A DNA stretch of 64,000 nt from Volutella citrinella (GCA_034401135.1 JAWZSP010000002.1:992001-1056000); one strand, 5' to 3'. Shown: positions 44,204 to 57,693, counted from the first letter of the stretch. Numbers and translations are program-made. Notes: a model not told the origin generated them from the sequence alone.

Positions 44204-47200
44204 AAGCAGTCCATCCTAACTGTCGAGGAACGGCAGCTGTGCAATACACAGAGCAGACACGTAGGGTCGCATGATGACTGACGCGGCATGAGGACTGAGG
44301 CGGCAGGAGTATTGACCAGCTGATCTCCCTCCCCATGTCGTCAATTAGCGCCCGCACTCTTCGTGTTGGCGGTTCATGAAACACATGGGCGGCTAGGTGC
44401 ATGACACCATCGCCGATGGAGAGATATTTCTACATGGATGCGACCAACACCAGCACCAACGCCAGCGAATGGACGGAATCTGTTAGGGCGCTGTGGGGAG
44501 CTGGTTTGCAATGGACCAACATGGGAGTCACGCGAGAAAAGTAAGGGCAGGTGATTGGTACTGGAATCTCAGTTTGTTTGCTCCATGAATGTCTGTCATT
44601 TCCATCGTCGATTGTCCGAACTCCAACACTGTCCATCAGTCAAACTCCCTCATAAACCCGCCAAAGAACACCGAAATCGAGGGAAAACCCATTGAACTAT
44701 CCAAAACGACCGTCCCAATAATTCCAAATAAAACCCGAAAACATTGCAGAGACAACGACAGCGACAATCTTCGATTGATCGGCCAAGCCAGCGCCTTTTA
44801 CTGACAACAGCACCAACCCACAGAGCACCATCGGGTGGACTGATAGCGGGCGGACTTCTCTTCGCACTGCACGCACGAATCCTGGAACTGAATCTCCATT
44901 ATTTTAGGATGTTCAGGATCGCAATCGGCTTTGAAGCATCTCGTTTGTCCGCGAGGGATGCGATGCGAGCACTTGTACACGGCGAACGATCGGGTGCACA
45001 TTGCGGCGCTATTGGTTTCGAGGCTCGATGCGACAGGCGCAGACTCAACAGCGCTGAAGGGCAATCGGTGGGTAGGAGATCAAGCGAATGCGAATCGATC
45101 CAAAGCGATGTATGATCTTGGCGACTGATTTGCCACCGTCCGACGTCAGAGGTATGCGATTCGGATGTGCGGGGGTTTCGACTGTCGTCACTACGCCAAG
45201 CAATTCCGTTCAAGCGACACTTTCTATCCACGGGGGATTCGCAACGAGCGGAATCGGGCGGCCGAGGGTATTGGGGTCCAATGATGTCAAGAGGCGACGA
45301 GGAAAAAAAATCTGGTGGCGTGTACTCCAGCTGGGATTGGGCTCGTTTTCTGCTAGTGAGAGGCACTGGATGGAACGAGTGAATGAGGAATGGACTTGTG
45401 ATACTGATGATGTCTCGAGCAAATGGGGGCAGAGCAGGAAAAGATGGGATGCAAACGAAGAGATTTATCAGCTACGACGGCAGCCGCACGCCGGGTCATC
45501 ATCCGACGGACGGAACGAGGCAAGACAGAGACATGACACCTGTGTGGTGCGGAGCTCGTGTCGTTTGCGGCCGCGTCATGGCTTGATTGGCGGCACCATC
45601 CGATTTGGCCGTCGCCGCCGCCCCCGACTTGCTGCATTCAGACAGCCTTGACGTATTGCCTAAGGTACGGGTTGCGCTATACTACTTGGGCGCTGCAGGT
45701 CGCTGCAGGGAGTGAGCGGGATGGAAGGGGGTGGCAGAGGGAATGGGAATGGGGATTGGATATTGGGGATGGATGCCGCACCACGTCCTGCCTCTCTCGT
45801 CCCTCAACCTGTCCCGCCCTCTGCCAGGGCTCTTGTTGCGACCACGGACTTGAGTATAAGCGCCTTTGGGCCTTTGGTAAGGGCCAGCCCTCCCCAAGGC
45901 AAGGTCTGGGCCTTTCTGCACGTTGTTTCCCTAGCGCTGGGCTGCTTACGAGGCGGCCGTGGTGTGAGTGACAACCAATGTCCGGCCGCCGCAGGGAGAC
46001 ACAATTCGCGACTCTGGACGCTTCGCTTGTTGGGGACACTGGCCGCAGGCGGTTTTTGAAATGCCTCCAGGTGCCTACCTAGGCCAGGCTGGGCACCAGC
46101 CGACGCTGGGTGGCGGGGACGGCAGAAGGGGGTGTGGCCGGGAACGGACGTTCGACATGCCCGATACGAGGCGCATGAAGGAACGGCATGTATATCCCGT
46201 CCGTCTTCGTTGAAAACAGTCACCAAGCGCAAAAAAAAAAGCCAGTGTTGACTCCTCGGCGGCGCAGCGCCAGCTGGCCCTGCGTTAGCTTGGGGATAGT
46301 GGAGGCTAGCCTATCAAGCCCGTATACGGACTACTAAGGTATCTCAGTAATTATGGGTATAGCCTAGTGGGATGGATGCCATCCCTCCGTTGGGAGTGGA
46401 GGGATGGCGCGTAACCAGCACAGGGTACCGGAGCATTGGGTTTTCACCAGCGCCATGGCGTCGTGTCGAAACACGCCGACACCAACGAAACTGCTTAGTA
46501 GTGATGTGGTGTTACGGACGTACATACAGCTGGTCGCCTACAGTCTGTCGGGACTGGGCAGCTGCGACACGGCCACGCGGGCTAACCTGCGACCTCCGCT
46601 CGGCCCCAGAAGCCACCAAACGGCCGGGACCCGTAAAGACAGGCCAGGGGTACTGCTGCATGCTGCTGATGCGCAGCTGATGCTGACGGGATGTACGGAT
46701 TAGCCGCAACTTGAGTCCTAAGCTGGCGACGTACTCAGTTGGTAAAGGTAGGTACCTTGCAGTCGCAAGCACGCATCGCTTTCCTATCACGGCACAATCG
46801 GCGTCCCATGAAACGCCCGGAACAGCGACCGCTGGCTGATCCGAATGCCCCAGGTCTGGACCCCTGAATCCAAACCGTGGGAGTGCGGCACTACATGCAT
46901 TTCTACATTGGCAGAATCCGCCATCCAGTCCCTTCAGACGGTGGGTGGGTAGTGTGAGACAACGAGAACGCCGCCTCCCCCTGTGTCCAAGAAAGGTCTG
47001 CAATATGTCATTATTCCCTGGGCCTGGCTCCCTGGGTGCCAGGGAAAGACCACAAGTGCACACCAAAAGCATCTGATAGACAACTGACATTGGTCGGAGG
47101 ATGCTTCGGGGCCGCTCCGCCTATCCTCTGCGCCCCGAACCATCCGGCGCAGTGACACCACCCGTCACCGAGGGGCTGCACCTCGCCCTCGGATCCAAAT

Positions 47201-47698
47201 CCCTGCCCGACGCGGCCTAAGATGTCAATGTTCCAGAACAGTTACGTTTGGCTTGTGACAGGCCCCTGGAGCGTCCGGAGACCTTGATGGCCCCGCGCAC
47301 AGTGGCTGCTCTGGCGATGCAAGTCAAATGAAAACGGCAGACATCCCTCGAAAAACGCTGAACAAAGAATTGAGCACAACTCCGATGATGAATTCGCAAA
47401 GACGAGCACGCATCTCAGTGACCCATCCAGGTTGTATCCACTCTAGTGCCGGCAAACCTTGCGTCTGTCTCCACGAACCAACAACTCAAAATGAACGCAT
47501 AGTCACGGGCAGCGCCGAAATCAGTCATGGAAACACCATTGTATAGTATAGCTTCTAGCATGCAATCTCAACACGAAATGACACTGATTTTGGTTGACCC
47601 TAACGCCGTGCTATGATGAAACCCCCCCTGTTGTATTACTTGGTACCACAGACGTTTCGTTCCATCCCATCCCATTCTCATCCCGCACCCAGACTGCC
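44204..47698. other. 3.5-kb gene-poor region
   Basis: Open frames of up to 187 codons occur on both strands but overlap one another, lack domain character and cannot be extended by plausible introns. An A10 run lies near 46231-46240. No tRNA A/B box pair or other RNA gene was recognised. Confidence 0.5.
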
Positions 47699-49548
47699 TC
47701 ACCTTGTAAACTTGCCCTGCTTCTGCTGCCGCGGCTGGCTGCCGTACGCCCGGCGGCCCTGCATCTTCTTGTCGCGGGCCATGCTGGCGCCCAGCGTGAT
47801 GTCGACTCGCGGCGGTGTCGAGAATCCGAAGCTCTTGGCCACCTTGGCCAGGTCCAGCTTGTTGATGTCGAAGACGCTGCGCAGCGAGTGCGATGCGTAC
47901 GCGTGCAGGTAGCTGCGGTAGCCGTCCTTGGCGCTCTTGTTGAGGTAGTAGTTCTGGCTGATGAGCTTCTCCAGCTGCGACTGCACGTTGACAATCTTCT
48001 TGGCCGGGAAGTCGAACTCCACCACGGGCACGCGGGCCGCCTTGAGGTGCGACAGGAAGCCCACCTCCTGCGGCTGCAGGAACATGAGTGATCGGCCCTT
48101 GGTGTTGTTGCCACGCGCCGTTCGGCCCACACGGTGGATGTAGTCGCGCGGGTCGTCCGGCGGGTCAAACTGCACAATCCAGTCGACGGCGGGGATCTGG
48201 GGGTCAACTTGTCAGTAAGCTGGTTCCACGCAAGGTTATTTAGTGCAATACGTACATCGAGGCCACGCGCCGCAACGTCGGTGCAGATCAGGGTGCCCTG
48301 CTTGGCGTTGCAGAATTCAAAAAAGGTGTTGGTTCGCTTCTGCTGCTTCTGCTTGCCGTGCAGGTCTAGCACCGGCAGGTCGATGTAGTTGAGCAGCTCC
48401 GAGTGGTACTTGACGCAGGCGCAGCTGCTGAAGAAGACAATCACCTTCTTTTTGAGGTTGCGCTTCAAGAACGAGAACAGGAGGAGGAATCGCTTGTCGG
48501 CCTCGCACAGCACGTAGCCCTGCTCCACACCCTCCACCGTGCTGAACTGCTTCTCCTCGTCCACGTTGATGTACAGCGGGCCGGGCCGCAGCGAGATTCG
48601 TGCGAGGTCCTCGACCTTGGTGGTCTGGGTGGCCGAGAAGAGCATCGTCTGCCTGTCCTCCTTAGGCAGGATCTTGATGATCTGCCGCATTTCGTCCTCG
48701 AAACCAATCTCGAGAATTCGGTCCGCCTCATCAATGACGAGTGACTTCAGGTTCTTGAACACAAAGGGGGTGTTCTGAAGGTGATCCAGCAGACGGCCGG
48801 GCGTGGCAATCAGCAGGTTGACGCCCTTGGACAGCTTCTCGGCCTCGGCCCTTCGGTTGGCGCCGCCGATGACAATGCCGTATGTCTGCGAGTGGTGCTC
48901 CATGAGCTCGCGGGCGACACCGAAGATCTGGAGCGCCAGCTCACGGGTGGGCGAGACGACGATGACGCCAGTGCCGTTGCGGGGCTTGAAGCGCAGCGAG
49001 CTGAGCATCTCAATCACGGGAATCAGGAAGGCGAGCGTCTTTCCGGAACCAGTCTTGGCGGCACCCAGGACGTCGCGGCCAGCCAGCGAGGGAGGGATTC
49101 CGCGGCGCTGGATCTCCGTCATCTTGGTGAAGCCCATCGCCTCGACCGCCTTCATCGTCTTGTCGGACAGGTTGAGTTCACTGAAGGATTGTGCTTCGGT
49201 GACGTTGACGGGGGGTAGTGTGAGCTTGCCGCCGTCGGGAAGATCTGTGGCTTCTGCGTCGTCGGCGTCCTCCTCCTCCTCTTCATCTTCCTTGTCGTTG
49301 TCGGCCTCGAGGTCATCCTCATCTTCATCCTCCTCCTCCTCCTCCTCCTCCTCATCATCATCATCCTCGTCATCGTCCTCCTCGTCCGACTCGACTTCAG
49401 GTTCGCGGGGCTCGGGCTCCTCGACGGGCACTGCGCGCTTCACCTTCTTCGACTTCTGAGGCACGCTGGGAGCGGCCCGTTTTCCATTGGAGGCTTTGAC
49501 GCCATTGGCGTCCTTGAACTTGCGCTTCTTGCTGCCGGCGAAATCCAT
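47699..49548 (-). CDS. HAS1: DEAD-box ATP-dependent RNA helicase HAS1 (DDX18), ribosome biogenesis
   Basis: Nucleolar helicase needed for 40S and 60S pre-ribosome maturation. Two exons, 48256-49548 and 47699-48196, with a 59-nt intron; 596 residues, as in the family. Residues 1-100 are a lysine-rich then very acidic tail (long Asp/Glu run from TCC/ATC repeats at about 49260-49390). Helicase core: Q motif [13 protein letters not shown], motif I AKTGSGKT (about 166), [22 protein letters not shown] as VIDEADRIL (about 271), [30 protein letters not shown] spanning the splice, and HRVGRTARG. The HAS1-specific C-terminal extension is seen in [19 protein letters not shown] and [16 protein letters not shown]. 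Head to head with the KH protein gene. Confidence 0.95.
49260..49390 (-). repeat. Acidic codon-repeat tract in HAS1
   Basis: Low-complexity TCC/ATC triplets on the plus strand encode a run of Asp and Glu in the HAS1 N-terminal tail. It contains (tcc)8 and (atc)4 microsatellites and is likely to vary in length between strains. Confidence 0.75.
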
Positions 49549-50536
49549 ATTTGCTTGCGGAAATGTGCTGGGGAAACCGAGTTGCTCTCTCTAGACGAGG
49601 CTCTCTCCAACCACCACCTAGTTTTTCTTATCGCAGAAAAAAAAAGTTAGCGCTGCATTGCGATAACGGCCTATTGTTATTCCGACCCCCGCCGCAGACT
49701 CGCAGGCGGCTGGCAAAGCTTCAAAGACGACTGGGTAGGTTGAGTGGCCCCGCGGTGGAGCAACTATAAAAAATTATGCAGGTCCAGTCCTCAGGAGGCT
49801 GTACTGTCGGAAGGCGCCCTGGTGTCCCTTCCGATGCAAGGGAAAAATGTGGTGACGGTGCAATTTGCGCGGCCAGAACAGGAAATTACTGGAGCCTCGC
49901 CCGAGCCCTGTGAAGCCCTGTGAGCTTAGGCTGTTCACTGTCTTTGTGGCAGGCGACTCGAAGGGTGCCGGGCCACTGTAGGCCAATTAGCTGTCGAACA
50001 GGTCGAAGCAATCGCTCTCTATTGCCTGAAACAGGCCTAGTGGTTAGTCATGACCCTCCTCGGAAGAAAAGCGGCTCTGTTCAGGACCAGGCTCATGCTT
50101 TGGATCACGTCTGGCCATTTCTTTGCGAGAGGTGATTTCTTTCTTTCCAACACCGCAGCGTGACCCGACAACCCCCTCCCAGTCATCGCGAGGCCCCTTC
50201 CTGGAGTCGCCGCGATCCCCTGCGCCTTCCAAGTCGACACTCTCGACTCTCCCGCGCGACTCGCGACACGTGATTGCAGATCGAAACCTCGGCGGCGACG
50301 TTGGCGCATCCAACCCTATCTTGTTGTGGCTCGAAAACTGTGACCACATTAAACCGCCGACTTTTCGCGCCCAGCGCCCGTTCTCAAATACCTCGCGCTA
50401 TTTCCCGCCTGACCTCATAGTCCTGCTGTTGTAGTGGCTTCGCGTGCATCTTGTCTCTACGAGTGCTATTGCTCTGCTTGTTGGACACCGGAGAGCCCGT
50501 CGCATTCGCTTTGTTGTCCTCTGCAGACTCGTAGCA
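49549..50536. other. Bidirectional promoter region, HAS1 / KH protein
   Basis: 988 bases between two divergent RNA-biology genes, with C/T-rich tracts before each start. No TATA box is evident, as usual for housekeeping genes. A shared promoter is inferred from arrangement. Confidence 0.5.
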
Positions 50537-52349
50537 ATGGCCAACCAACAACCTGATATCCAGAGCATTCTGGCGGCACTAGGTATGCTATTATCATCGC
50601 TTTCGTGTGGTACACCCGCTTACCTGACACACAGCCTCCCAGCGACCTGCTGCCACGACTCCCTCTCAGACCCCTCCTGGGGCCGCTCCCGCGTATCCCC
50701 CTCCTTCGACACAGCCCGCATCCTCCTTCCAGCCGCCCCCTGGCGCCTCCAACTATGGAGCCCCTGGATATGGCGGGCTCCCTGCCCCATCGTCCAGCGG
50801 AAATGTCGACCTCAGCGCTATCCGTCCTGTCAACTCGGGTACAGTAAGCATTGCCGACGCAATCGCACAAGCCAAAGCCTTTGCCGCAGAGAAGGGCGTA
50901 GCCTCGTATGACCGCCCCCTCGTCTATGCCTCCGACTCGCGAGGCCCTGATCGATCCTACAACAAGCGGTCAAGGTCGCGTTCCCCCGCTCGGGACGAGT
51001 TCCGAGATGGAGTAAACCCGTACCGAGACGAGCGACGTGCTGACCGCGGGGGCGGCCACGGTCGCAACCGCGATCGCTCCTATTCCCCTGGCCCTCGCGG
51101 CCGCGCTTTCTCTCCACGTCACAACAACCGTGATCGGTCGCCCCTTCGAGGTGGTGACGACAACTCCGAGACGATACAGATCGAATCCAGCCTGGTTGGC
51201 CTCATCATTGGCCGCCAGGGAGAGAACCTCCGACGAATCGAAGCCGAGACCCAGTGCCGAGTCCAATTCTTGGCCGCGACTGACGGCGGTCCGTTCCGCC
51301 AATGTAAAATTACTGGTCCCAAGGCGCGAAGAGCTGAGGTTGTGGAAGCTATCAACCGAATCATCGAGGATAGCGGAATGGGTGCCTTGAACCGTGCCCA
51401 GGAGAAGCCTCGCGATCCCAACAAGGGCGGTGCTGCCGCTCTCCGAGATGGCGAGGACCACATGCAGATCATGGTGCCGGATCGAACCGTTGGACTGATT
51501 ATTGGGCGTGGAGGCGAGACGATTCGAGATCTCCAAGAGCGCTCTGGTTGCCATATTAATATCGTGGGCGAATCCAAGAGCGTAAACGGCCTTCGACCAG
51601 TCAACCTCATCGGCTCCCGCGAAGCCGCAGCCCGTGCCAAGGATTTCATCATGGAGATTGTCGACAGCGACAGCCGTGGCGATGCGCCCCCTGCGATCAT
51701 CAAGAAGCAGGCCCCATCAGGCGGCCGTATGGATGGCGGTCACCAGGGCGGTGGCGGTGACAAGATCAGCGACAGCGTCTACGTGCCCTCTGACGCGGTA
51801 GGTATGATAATCGGAAAGGGTGGCGAGACCATTCGTGAGATGCAGAATTCCACAGGATGCAAGATCAATGTTGCACAATCCTCTGGACCCGGCGAGGTTC
51901 AGCGTGAGATTACCCTCATTGGTTCGCACGATAGCATCGCGCGAGCCAAGCAGGCCATTGACGAGAAGGTTGAAGCAGTGGTAAGCCCTCCTCACGCACC
52001 CCTCTTTTTCTTGACTAAACTAACGTCACTATAGCGCCAGAAGGGATCTGGCGGCGGTGGCCGTGGTGGTCGAGGACCCCCCGATCACGACCGCGGCAAT
52101 TATTCCCACCAGGGAAGCAGCGCTTCTACTAACCAGCCAGCTCAAGCTCCTTCGGGCGATGGCGAGGATCCGTACGCTCAGTGTAAGTGACTCTTTTGTG
52201 CCTTAATCCCCAGGATAGATTCTAACAGTCCTGTAGATGGCGGATACCAGAACTATGTCACCCTCTGGTATCAATCCCTAATGTATCAACAACAGCAGGG
52301 CGGACAAGGTGCCCCTCCTGCCGGAGCCCCAGCACCCGGGGCTCAGTGA
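50537..52349 (+). CDS. Triple-KH-domain RNA/ssDNA-binding protein (FUBP/KSRP-like)
   Basis: Binds single-stranded RNA or DNA; fungal relatives are proposed to act in splicing, mRNA stability or transcription. Four exons: 50537-50582, 50635-51980, 52035-52182 and 52237-52349; 550 residues. It has a Pro/Gln-rich N-terminus (PPGAAPAYPPPSTQP), then an Arg/Ser/Gly-rich stretch (SYNKRSRSRSPARDEF, DRGGGHGRNRDRSY) that suggests SR- or RGG-type regulation by phosphorylation or methylation. Three KH domains follow with intact GxxG loops: VGLIIGRQGENLRRI (about 200), VGLIIGRGGETIRDL (about 298) and VGMIIGKGGETIREM (about 402). An RGG box (GSGGGGRGGRG) and a Gln/Gly-rich tail with YGGYQNYVTLWYQSLMYQQ resemble the FUBP C-terminal Tyr motif. 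Start choice: first ATG after the leader, in a gtagcaATGGcc context. Confidence 0.9.
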
Positions 52350-55300
52350 TGTCTTGCAGCGGCCATGGCACGCATTCATGATTAGGTGACCTTGATCGAG
52401 CTCATGCCTGCTATTCCGCAGACTGAGCACCATCCAGAGATGCCTGGTTTGATTGGCGTGCTTCGTTGCCTCTGAACTCTGCCCAGTTCTTCTTATGACA
52501 TCTTGACGGAGCCCACGACTGTACAGCATTATTCCCCTCTTCTCCTATTTCTAGGACCACTCGGTTCAGGGGGCCGCCTGCCTTTTTTTGATGAATCGTA
52601 TATTCTCGTTGCCATGGGATGGGGGCATCCTATTTTCTGACAACCCAGCCTACGAGGGAGGTGCCCGCCATCCGCCTCCTGACTTGCGGACTGCCCTGAC
52701 ATTGCCTTCTTTGCCTTTCCGCGAGCCGAAGACAGTGAGCAACTGGAATCCGCCTTAATTGTGGACCAACCGGTCGACCTGCTTTGTTTCTTACACCCTC
52801 TTTAAGCTCGGGCCTTTCTCCAGACGTGCCATGCGGGACTCGCAAGGGGAATGCAACCCCTCCCCAGCACTACGACTGCACTGACATCTTGATGCTTTCC
52901 TTGCCGACTCATGATGCCAGCTCCTCCATTTCGGGCATGACGTACTTATGAACCTCATCCACAGCCCCCACGTTCATCTGGCTGAAGAATGGGTGGTGTG
53001 AAACCGCCCCCCCCGGGGTTGGCTACTCTCTAGCTCCGGAGCAGGTCACATCCTTGACATTGAGCGTCCGAAATTTGTGCAAGGCGGGCTCGCGGCCACA
53101 AAAAATCTCTACTCACCGTGCTGACTTGGTCTAACCATCATCTTCGCATCTTCGCCCCCCAACATCTGGCATGACGTCTTTTGCACCAATTCCTGGATCA
53201 GGTCGTCTTTTTGCGTGTGGCGCGTGGCTCGTCTCGTCCATTAGTTGCATGTTTGTGCGTGCTATTGCATGTGCTCTCATTGGCTCTCTAGTCACTTCGT
53301 CACCGGTCATCATCATGCACACACATCATCTACCTGTTTTTGCCGTCTCAGCCTTGGCGTTGGCACTGCGTTGTCGGTTGTCTTTTTACTTCTCGCCAAC
53401 TGCTTCCGTCTTCATTCTTCAGCCCCAATCTTGTTTTGTCATATCGGAAGGGAAGCGGATTCGGTAGTGCGAATCTCGGACTGGAGTTTGGGGAAAAAGT
53501 CTGTTGCTGTGTATCGTACATACAGGCGCCATACATAAGAGGAACCAAATTGACCGACGTGATTGAGCCATCTCTGCATGCATGTATGCATTAATTAAAG
53601 TGCTTGTGACCGCCTTTCCAGGGACTCGCTCTCCGGCTTGTAGATCGTGGCCAGTTCGGTCCCGAGAGCTGAGGAAGAGGCTTAAATACGGTGTGCTCCC
53701 GGCCATGTCCATCCCGCTCCTGTGATTTCTGCAGGTCTTCACCGATGTCTAAGATGCCGCTGGTACTGCTTGGTCGGCACCGGTGAAGAACCAGATTGTC
53801 TGTCCCAGTCGACCGTGACCTGCTAACCTGCAACAAAAAGCCACTTAACTCCATCTCATCAGCTCCCGTGGCCCGGTTCTCGTCGCTTGGGCGGCAGATG
53901 ACCATGTCCAGTTCTTGGCTGATTCATAGTCCATTCGTTTCGGGAAGTGAAGCGTCTTGGGAGTCTGCGGGCATGTGCAGTAATACGTAGCTGACGAAGC
54001 CTGCGTGCTATGTAAGAGACGGTAGGTATCTAAGTTGGTTGGGACTGAAAGAGGGGCTGTTTGACCGTCTAAGTCTCACGATGGAGCGGGATGAGGACGG
54101 CGTGTGGCGCTTGTCAAGTTTACTGGCCGTTGCAATAGTGAAGCTCGGACCGTCACTGGGCTGAGTAGCTACGACCTTTCTTGGCGAGATCTCGCTCGAT
54201 GTCGGTCCAGCGCACATTCCGATGGGGCTTGGCGACAATCGCCACACCTTCTGTGCACCACTCAACACTCAATGCCCTACCAGTAGCATCGCCACAACGT
54301 TTCAAGGTTCCAAAAGTACTGGAAGTATACATGGGAAGATATTTGCAAGGAAGCCGGCCCTTGAGCGGGCTCTCCGGAGTCGCCATCGCCCGCGCGGCCG
54401 CCCATTCCCTTCCTCGCCGTTTTATGCCAACCCCAACGGCTGAATGTTTGCACGGACTCGGGCGGCGCAGTTGTGGCGGCCTGAGCAGCGAGCTGAACCT
54501 GCGCTACGGAGAATTGATATGATAGCATGAGGCGAGGGGCTTTGGTGGCAACGGCTCAGGTGCTGTCTGGACTAATTATGTCTGGGGCAACGTCCTCGCG
54601 CTTGGGGGGCAAGCCACTGGCGAGTCGGTCAGCAAACGCCTGGCGGAGACGTGCTTCAGGGCTGCATATTTCCGCAGTGACGTGATTGAGGCCTTGGCGG
54701 GAACCACACCGCGCGCTCTCGCCCTCGGTCCCTCGCTTGCTGCCGGCTTGGTTGTCAAGGCTGTCAACTGTTTGCTGGCCGGTGGTGGTCGATGGAGGCG
54801 GCGATTGGGTTGGGTCTAGTCTTGCGGGGACGGAGCCAGGTGAGGACAAGCGAAGCGGAGAGAACGGGCGGTCGATGGAAGCTAGAAGGCGAGACGAAAG
54901 CTTATGCAAGCCATTGCTGGCTTGCAGTGGGGAACAGATGGAATCGAGAGGCGGTATTGTTTGCGTGCCAATGCCATCCCATCCCAACTATCGCTCCTTG
55001 CGAGGACGGACATCGAGCGAGGTGAGGTGTGCATAAGGCGGACGCCGGCGCGTTTTGGCACCGAGTGACAGCCGCCTCAATGCGGAGATGGACGGGCGAG
55101 GGAACGCCAGAGGCCTGTAGAGGAGTAGAGGCGCCCCCCACCACAGGGCGCCCACAGCCTCAAGGCCCTGTGCTCAGTGCTCGTGCAAACCACCCGACTT
55201 GATGCGCTGCCGATGGACGGGCTGCCAAGGCGAGTCAATCCACTGACGGCCAAGGCTGTTGCCGACGCTAACTGAGGCGCTACTGCCATTTTGGGGGGTT

Positions 55301-56555
55301 GTTGGTGGTACTGTCTTTGGGGCATCGGGCCCTGGCACATTGTCAGAGGCTAGACCGGGGCCATTCCTTCCCGAATGGGCCGCGAAATCGAGTGGGAAAG
55401 AGGCGTGGCGGCATTGCCTTTGAGGTGGTCTGACGCATCTATCGATGCTAGTACTGATTCGACGGCATACTCTGATTACCTCTATTGACCTCCCTCCATG
55501 TCCGACATTTCATACATCTTGCAGCCGCAGGAAAACCGTTCAATCGTCCATCACCGCCACCGCTTCTGCCCACTGCCACGGCCTGCTGCCGGTTTCAGAC
55601 TTTCCCCCCTCTGCACACCCTCACTGCCGGCCTGCATCATCGTCACCCGTCCTTGCGTGCAGCTCTCGAAGTCCGCGTGCCCTGGTTGGCTGAGCATCTG
55701 CAGCCGTTCCGCTCGCCGTCGCCCGCCCCTCCAGCTAAATGTGATAGGTGACAGCGTCGAGCCAGTATCACAGCAAGGTGGCCGTCCGGCGCAATCCGCT
55801 GGCAATCCCCAGTTGCGTCCAGTCTCGCTTCTTCCGGCATCCCGCGCGCTGCGCTTTGCCTGCCCTGAGCTATCATCTGCTGTGCCGTAACAAGCAACAT
55901 TGCCCGACCTCTCGAGAGCGCCCACCCTCCCTCCCTTGTCCCTGTCCGCCATTGATCTAGATGTGTGCCGCCTGGCGTGGCCCGGCCTGATCAAACAGGG
56001 CCCCACGCCTTGTCGCATCATCTTCCAGTCCTTTGCCACTTGCCGCGGCTTTCGTCCTCTCCACAACATCATTGCCGGGCCGCCCACCGACAAGAACTCC
56101 AGAGATACTGCTGGACTTGACTCGACGGGCACGGTGTTGGCTGTCTTAATTTGTTTGCTCCAACAGGCCTTGACGCCATCCGATCGACGAGCAGCACCTG
56201 CCTGGGCTACCGCCTGCCGACTCTCTGCCGTGCAGACGAGGAAGCGAGCCATCAAACGAGCTGCTTGTGCCGTTGAGCATCTCTTCCGTGAACCGGTGGC
56301 CGACTCTTAATCGCACACGCTCCTGCCACGGACAGGCTCTTTACGGCGGCTTCTTCTACCGATCGAACAACTCGACAAGGCCAGGGAAACCCTTTTTCAG
56401 ACGAGTTCTCCATCGGATTATTTACTCCTGGCCCAACAAATGCTCCCTGGGAAGCCCACAGTCGTTGCCAAGGATCACTGCGCGAATCCAAGTCCCATCC
56501 TGGCTACTTGCAACCAAGATTGCTTACACCGGCCGCGGACTGGGATATTATCACC
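52350..56555. other. 4.2-kb gene-poor region
   Basis: The first 800 or so bases are probably the KH gene 3' untranslated region. The rest has no supportable gene on either strand; from about 55480 to 56500 it is C/T-rich with GC-rich short frames, as expected of a long 5' leader or promoter of the small gene at 56556. Confidence 0.5.
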
Positions 56556-56876
56556 ATGTGCCGCATGGTCGTCTTCACGGGCGCATGCACGCGGTGTGGT
56601 GACGCCCAAACCTGGGCTGACCTAACACAAGAACTCGCTTGCCTTGAAGCCAAGAATCAAGGCCGATTCGGCGATTGCAGCAACGGTATTCTGATGGACG
56701 AGCACAGTTTCGACCAAGAGTGCGACACATGTGCTGAGGAAGATGAGGGCATCGGCGATGTCGACGCGGATTTGGAGCCGGAGCCAGACAATTCAGTTGT
56801 GGCGCAAGGTAGCAAGCGAACGGCGGGCGACGAACAAGATGCCACCGATAACGACCGAAAGAAGCAAAAGACATGA
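56556..56876 (+). CDS. Small acidic Cys-containing protein, function unknown
   Basis: Single exon, 106 residues from the ATG at 56556 (in a atcaccATGtgc context); the frame extends 16 codons further upstream, but those residues do not look coding. Cysteines fall in two groups, CTRCG near residue 11 and ECDTC after HSFDQ, with further single Cys in between. They are spaced like a small zinc-binding module, though no classical finger is matched. The tail is very acidic (EEDEGIGDVDADLEPEPD) and ends in a basic KRTA...DRKKQKT that could be a nuclear signal. I recall similar short proteins in related fungi, unnamed. It has 4 kb of gene-poor sequence upstream. Function cannot be assigned; protein status rests on composition and remembered conservation. 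Confidence 0.65.
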   Translation: MCRMVVFTGACTRCGDAQTWADLTQELACLEAKNQGRFGDCSNGILMDEHSFDQECDTCAEEDEGIGDVDADLEPEPDNSVVAQGSKRTAGDEQDATDNDRKKQKT

Positions 56877-57693
56877 TGGGTCATTGTGGGCCCCAGCGGG
56901 CAAACGTAACGTAATTACTTTGGCACACGCGATCATTGGGCGGCTTTTTGCTTGGGCGGACTTTTGCTGGCGTTGACGGAGGAGTTTTGGCATTTGGGGT
57001 AGCTATTGATGAAGGCTGTTGGCAGCTCTGGACAGCATGTCGCGCACTGCATGATGCTTTTGGACAAGGGAAGTTTTACTCTGTGGAGAGACAGGCTACC
57101 CAGAGAGCATGAGAACCAGCCCACGCAAGTGAGCACGCATTTGCATTGGCAATGCAGGAGAAGGACATTGGGTCATGGCGTTTGGTAAATCCAGTCACCG
57201 GTTACTGCTGCTCCATATTTGCCCGTGCCTTGGCTTCGCTTGACCTAGATGCAATGCCTGTCTCAGTGGAGTGATGACTGATGGCCGCCGTCCCAAAGGC
57301 CGAGCCCATAGCCCGCATATGCTGTCCTGATGTCTCTCGGTTAGAATTCCCGGTAAGTTCGAAATACGAAGTCAAGCGGCGCCTTAAACTGGCAGCGGCG
57401 ACGATCACTCCATTAGGGAAGCTAATTAACACCTAGATTGGATGAATAACATCGTTTGAGATCAGGCTCAATTATCGGCAGCCAATCACGTGTATGTACA
57501 TTTTCTAGATATATGAGTGGTAAAATACGAAACTATATTCATGATAAAGGCTTCATATGTAGATGGTGTTAAAAGGGAAATCTAGTTTGCACAGCAACTT
57601 CTAACATGTATGAAACTGGACAGGGTCATTAGTCTAGGAAACACAAGTTACCCAACAGCGCCCGACGGCCAACAAAAGCAGAATGCTACATGA
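56877..57693. other. Intergenic, convergent 3' regions
   Basis: 817 bases between convergent genes, AT-rich from 57420. Nothing recognisable. Confidence 0.45.

Noticed and set aside
45088..45651. 187-codon plus-strand open frame opposed by a 155-codon minus-strand frame
   Set aside because: No protein character, no homologue recalled, and both frames overlap in a region without splice signals.
46360..46420. A tRNA-like A-box string (tagcctagtggg)
   Set aside because: No B box follows at the right distance and no cloverleaf can be drawn.
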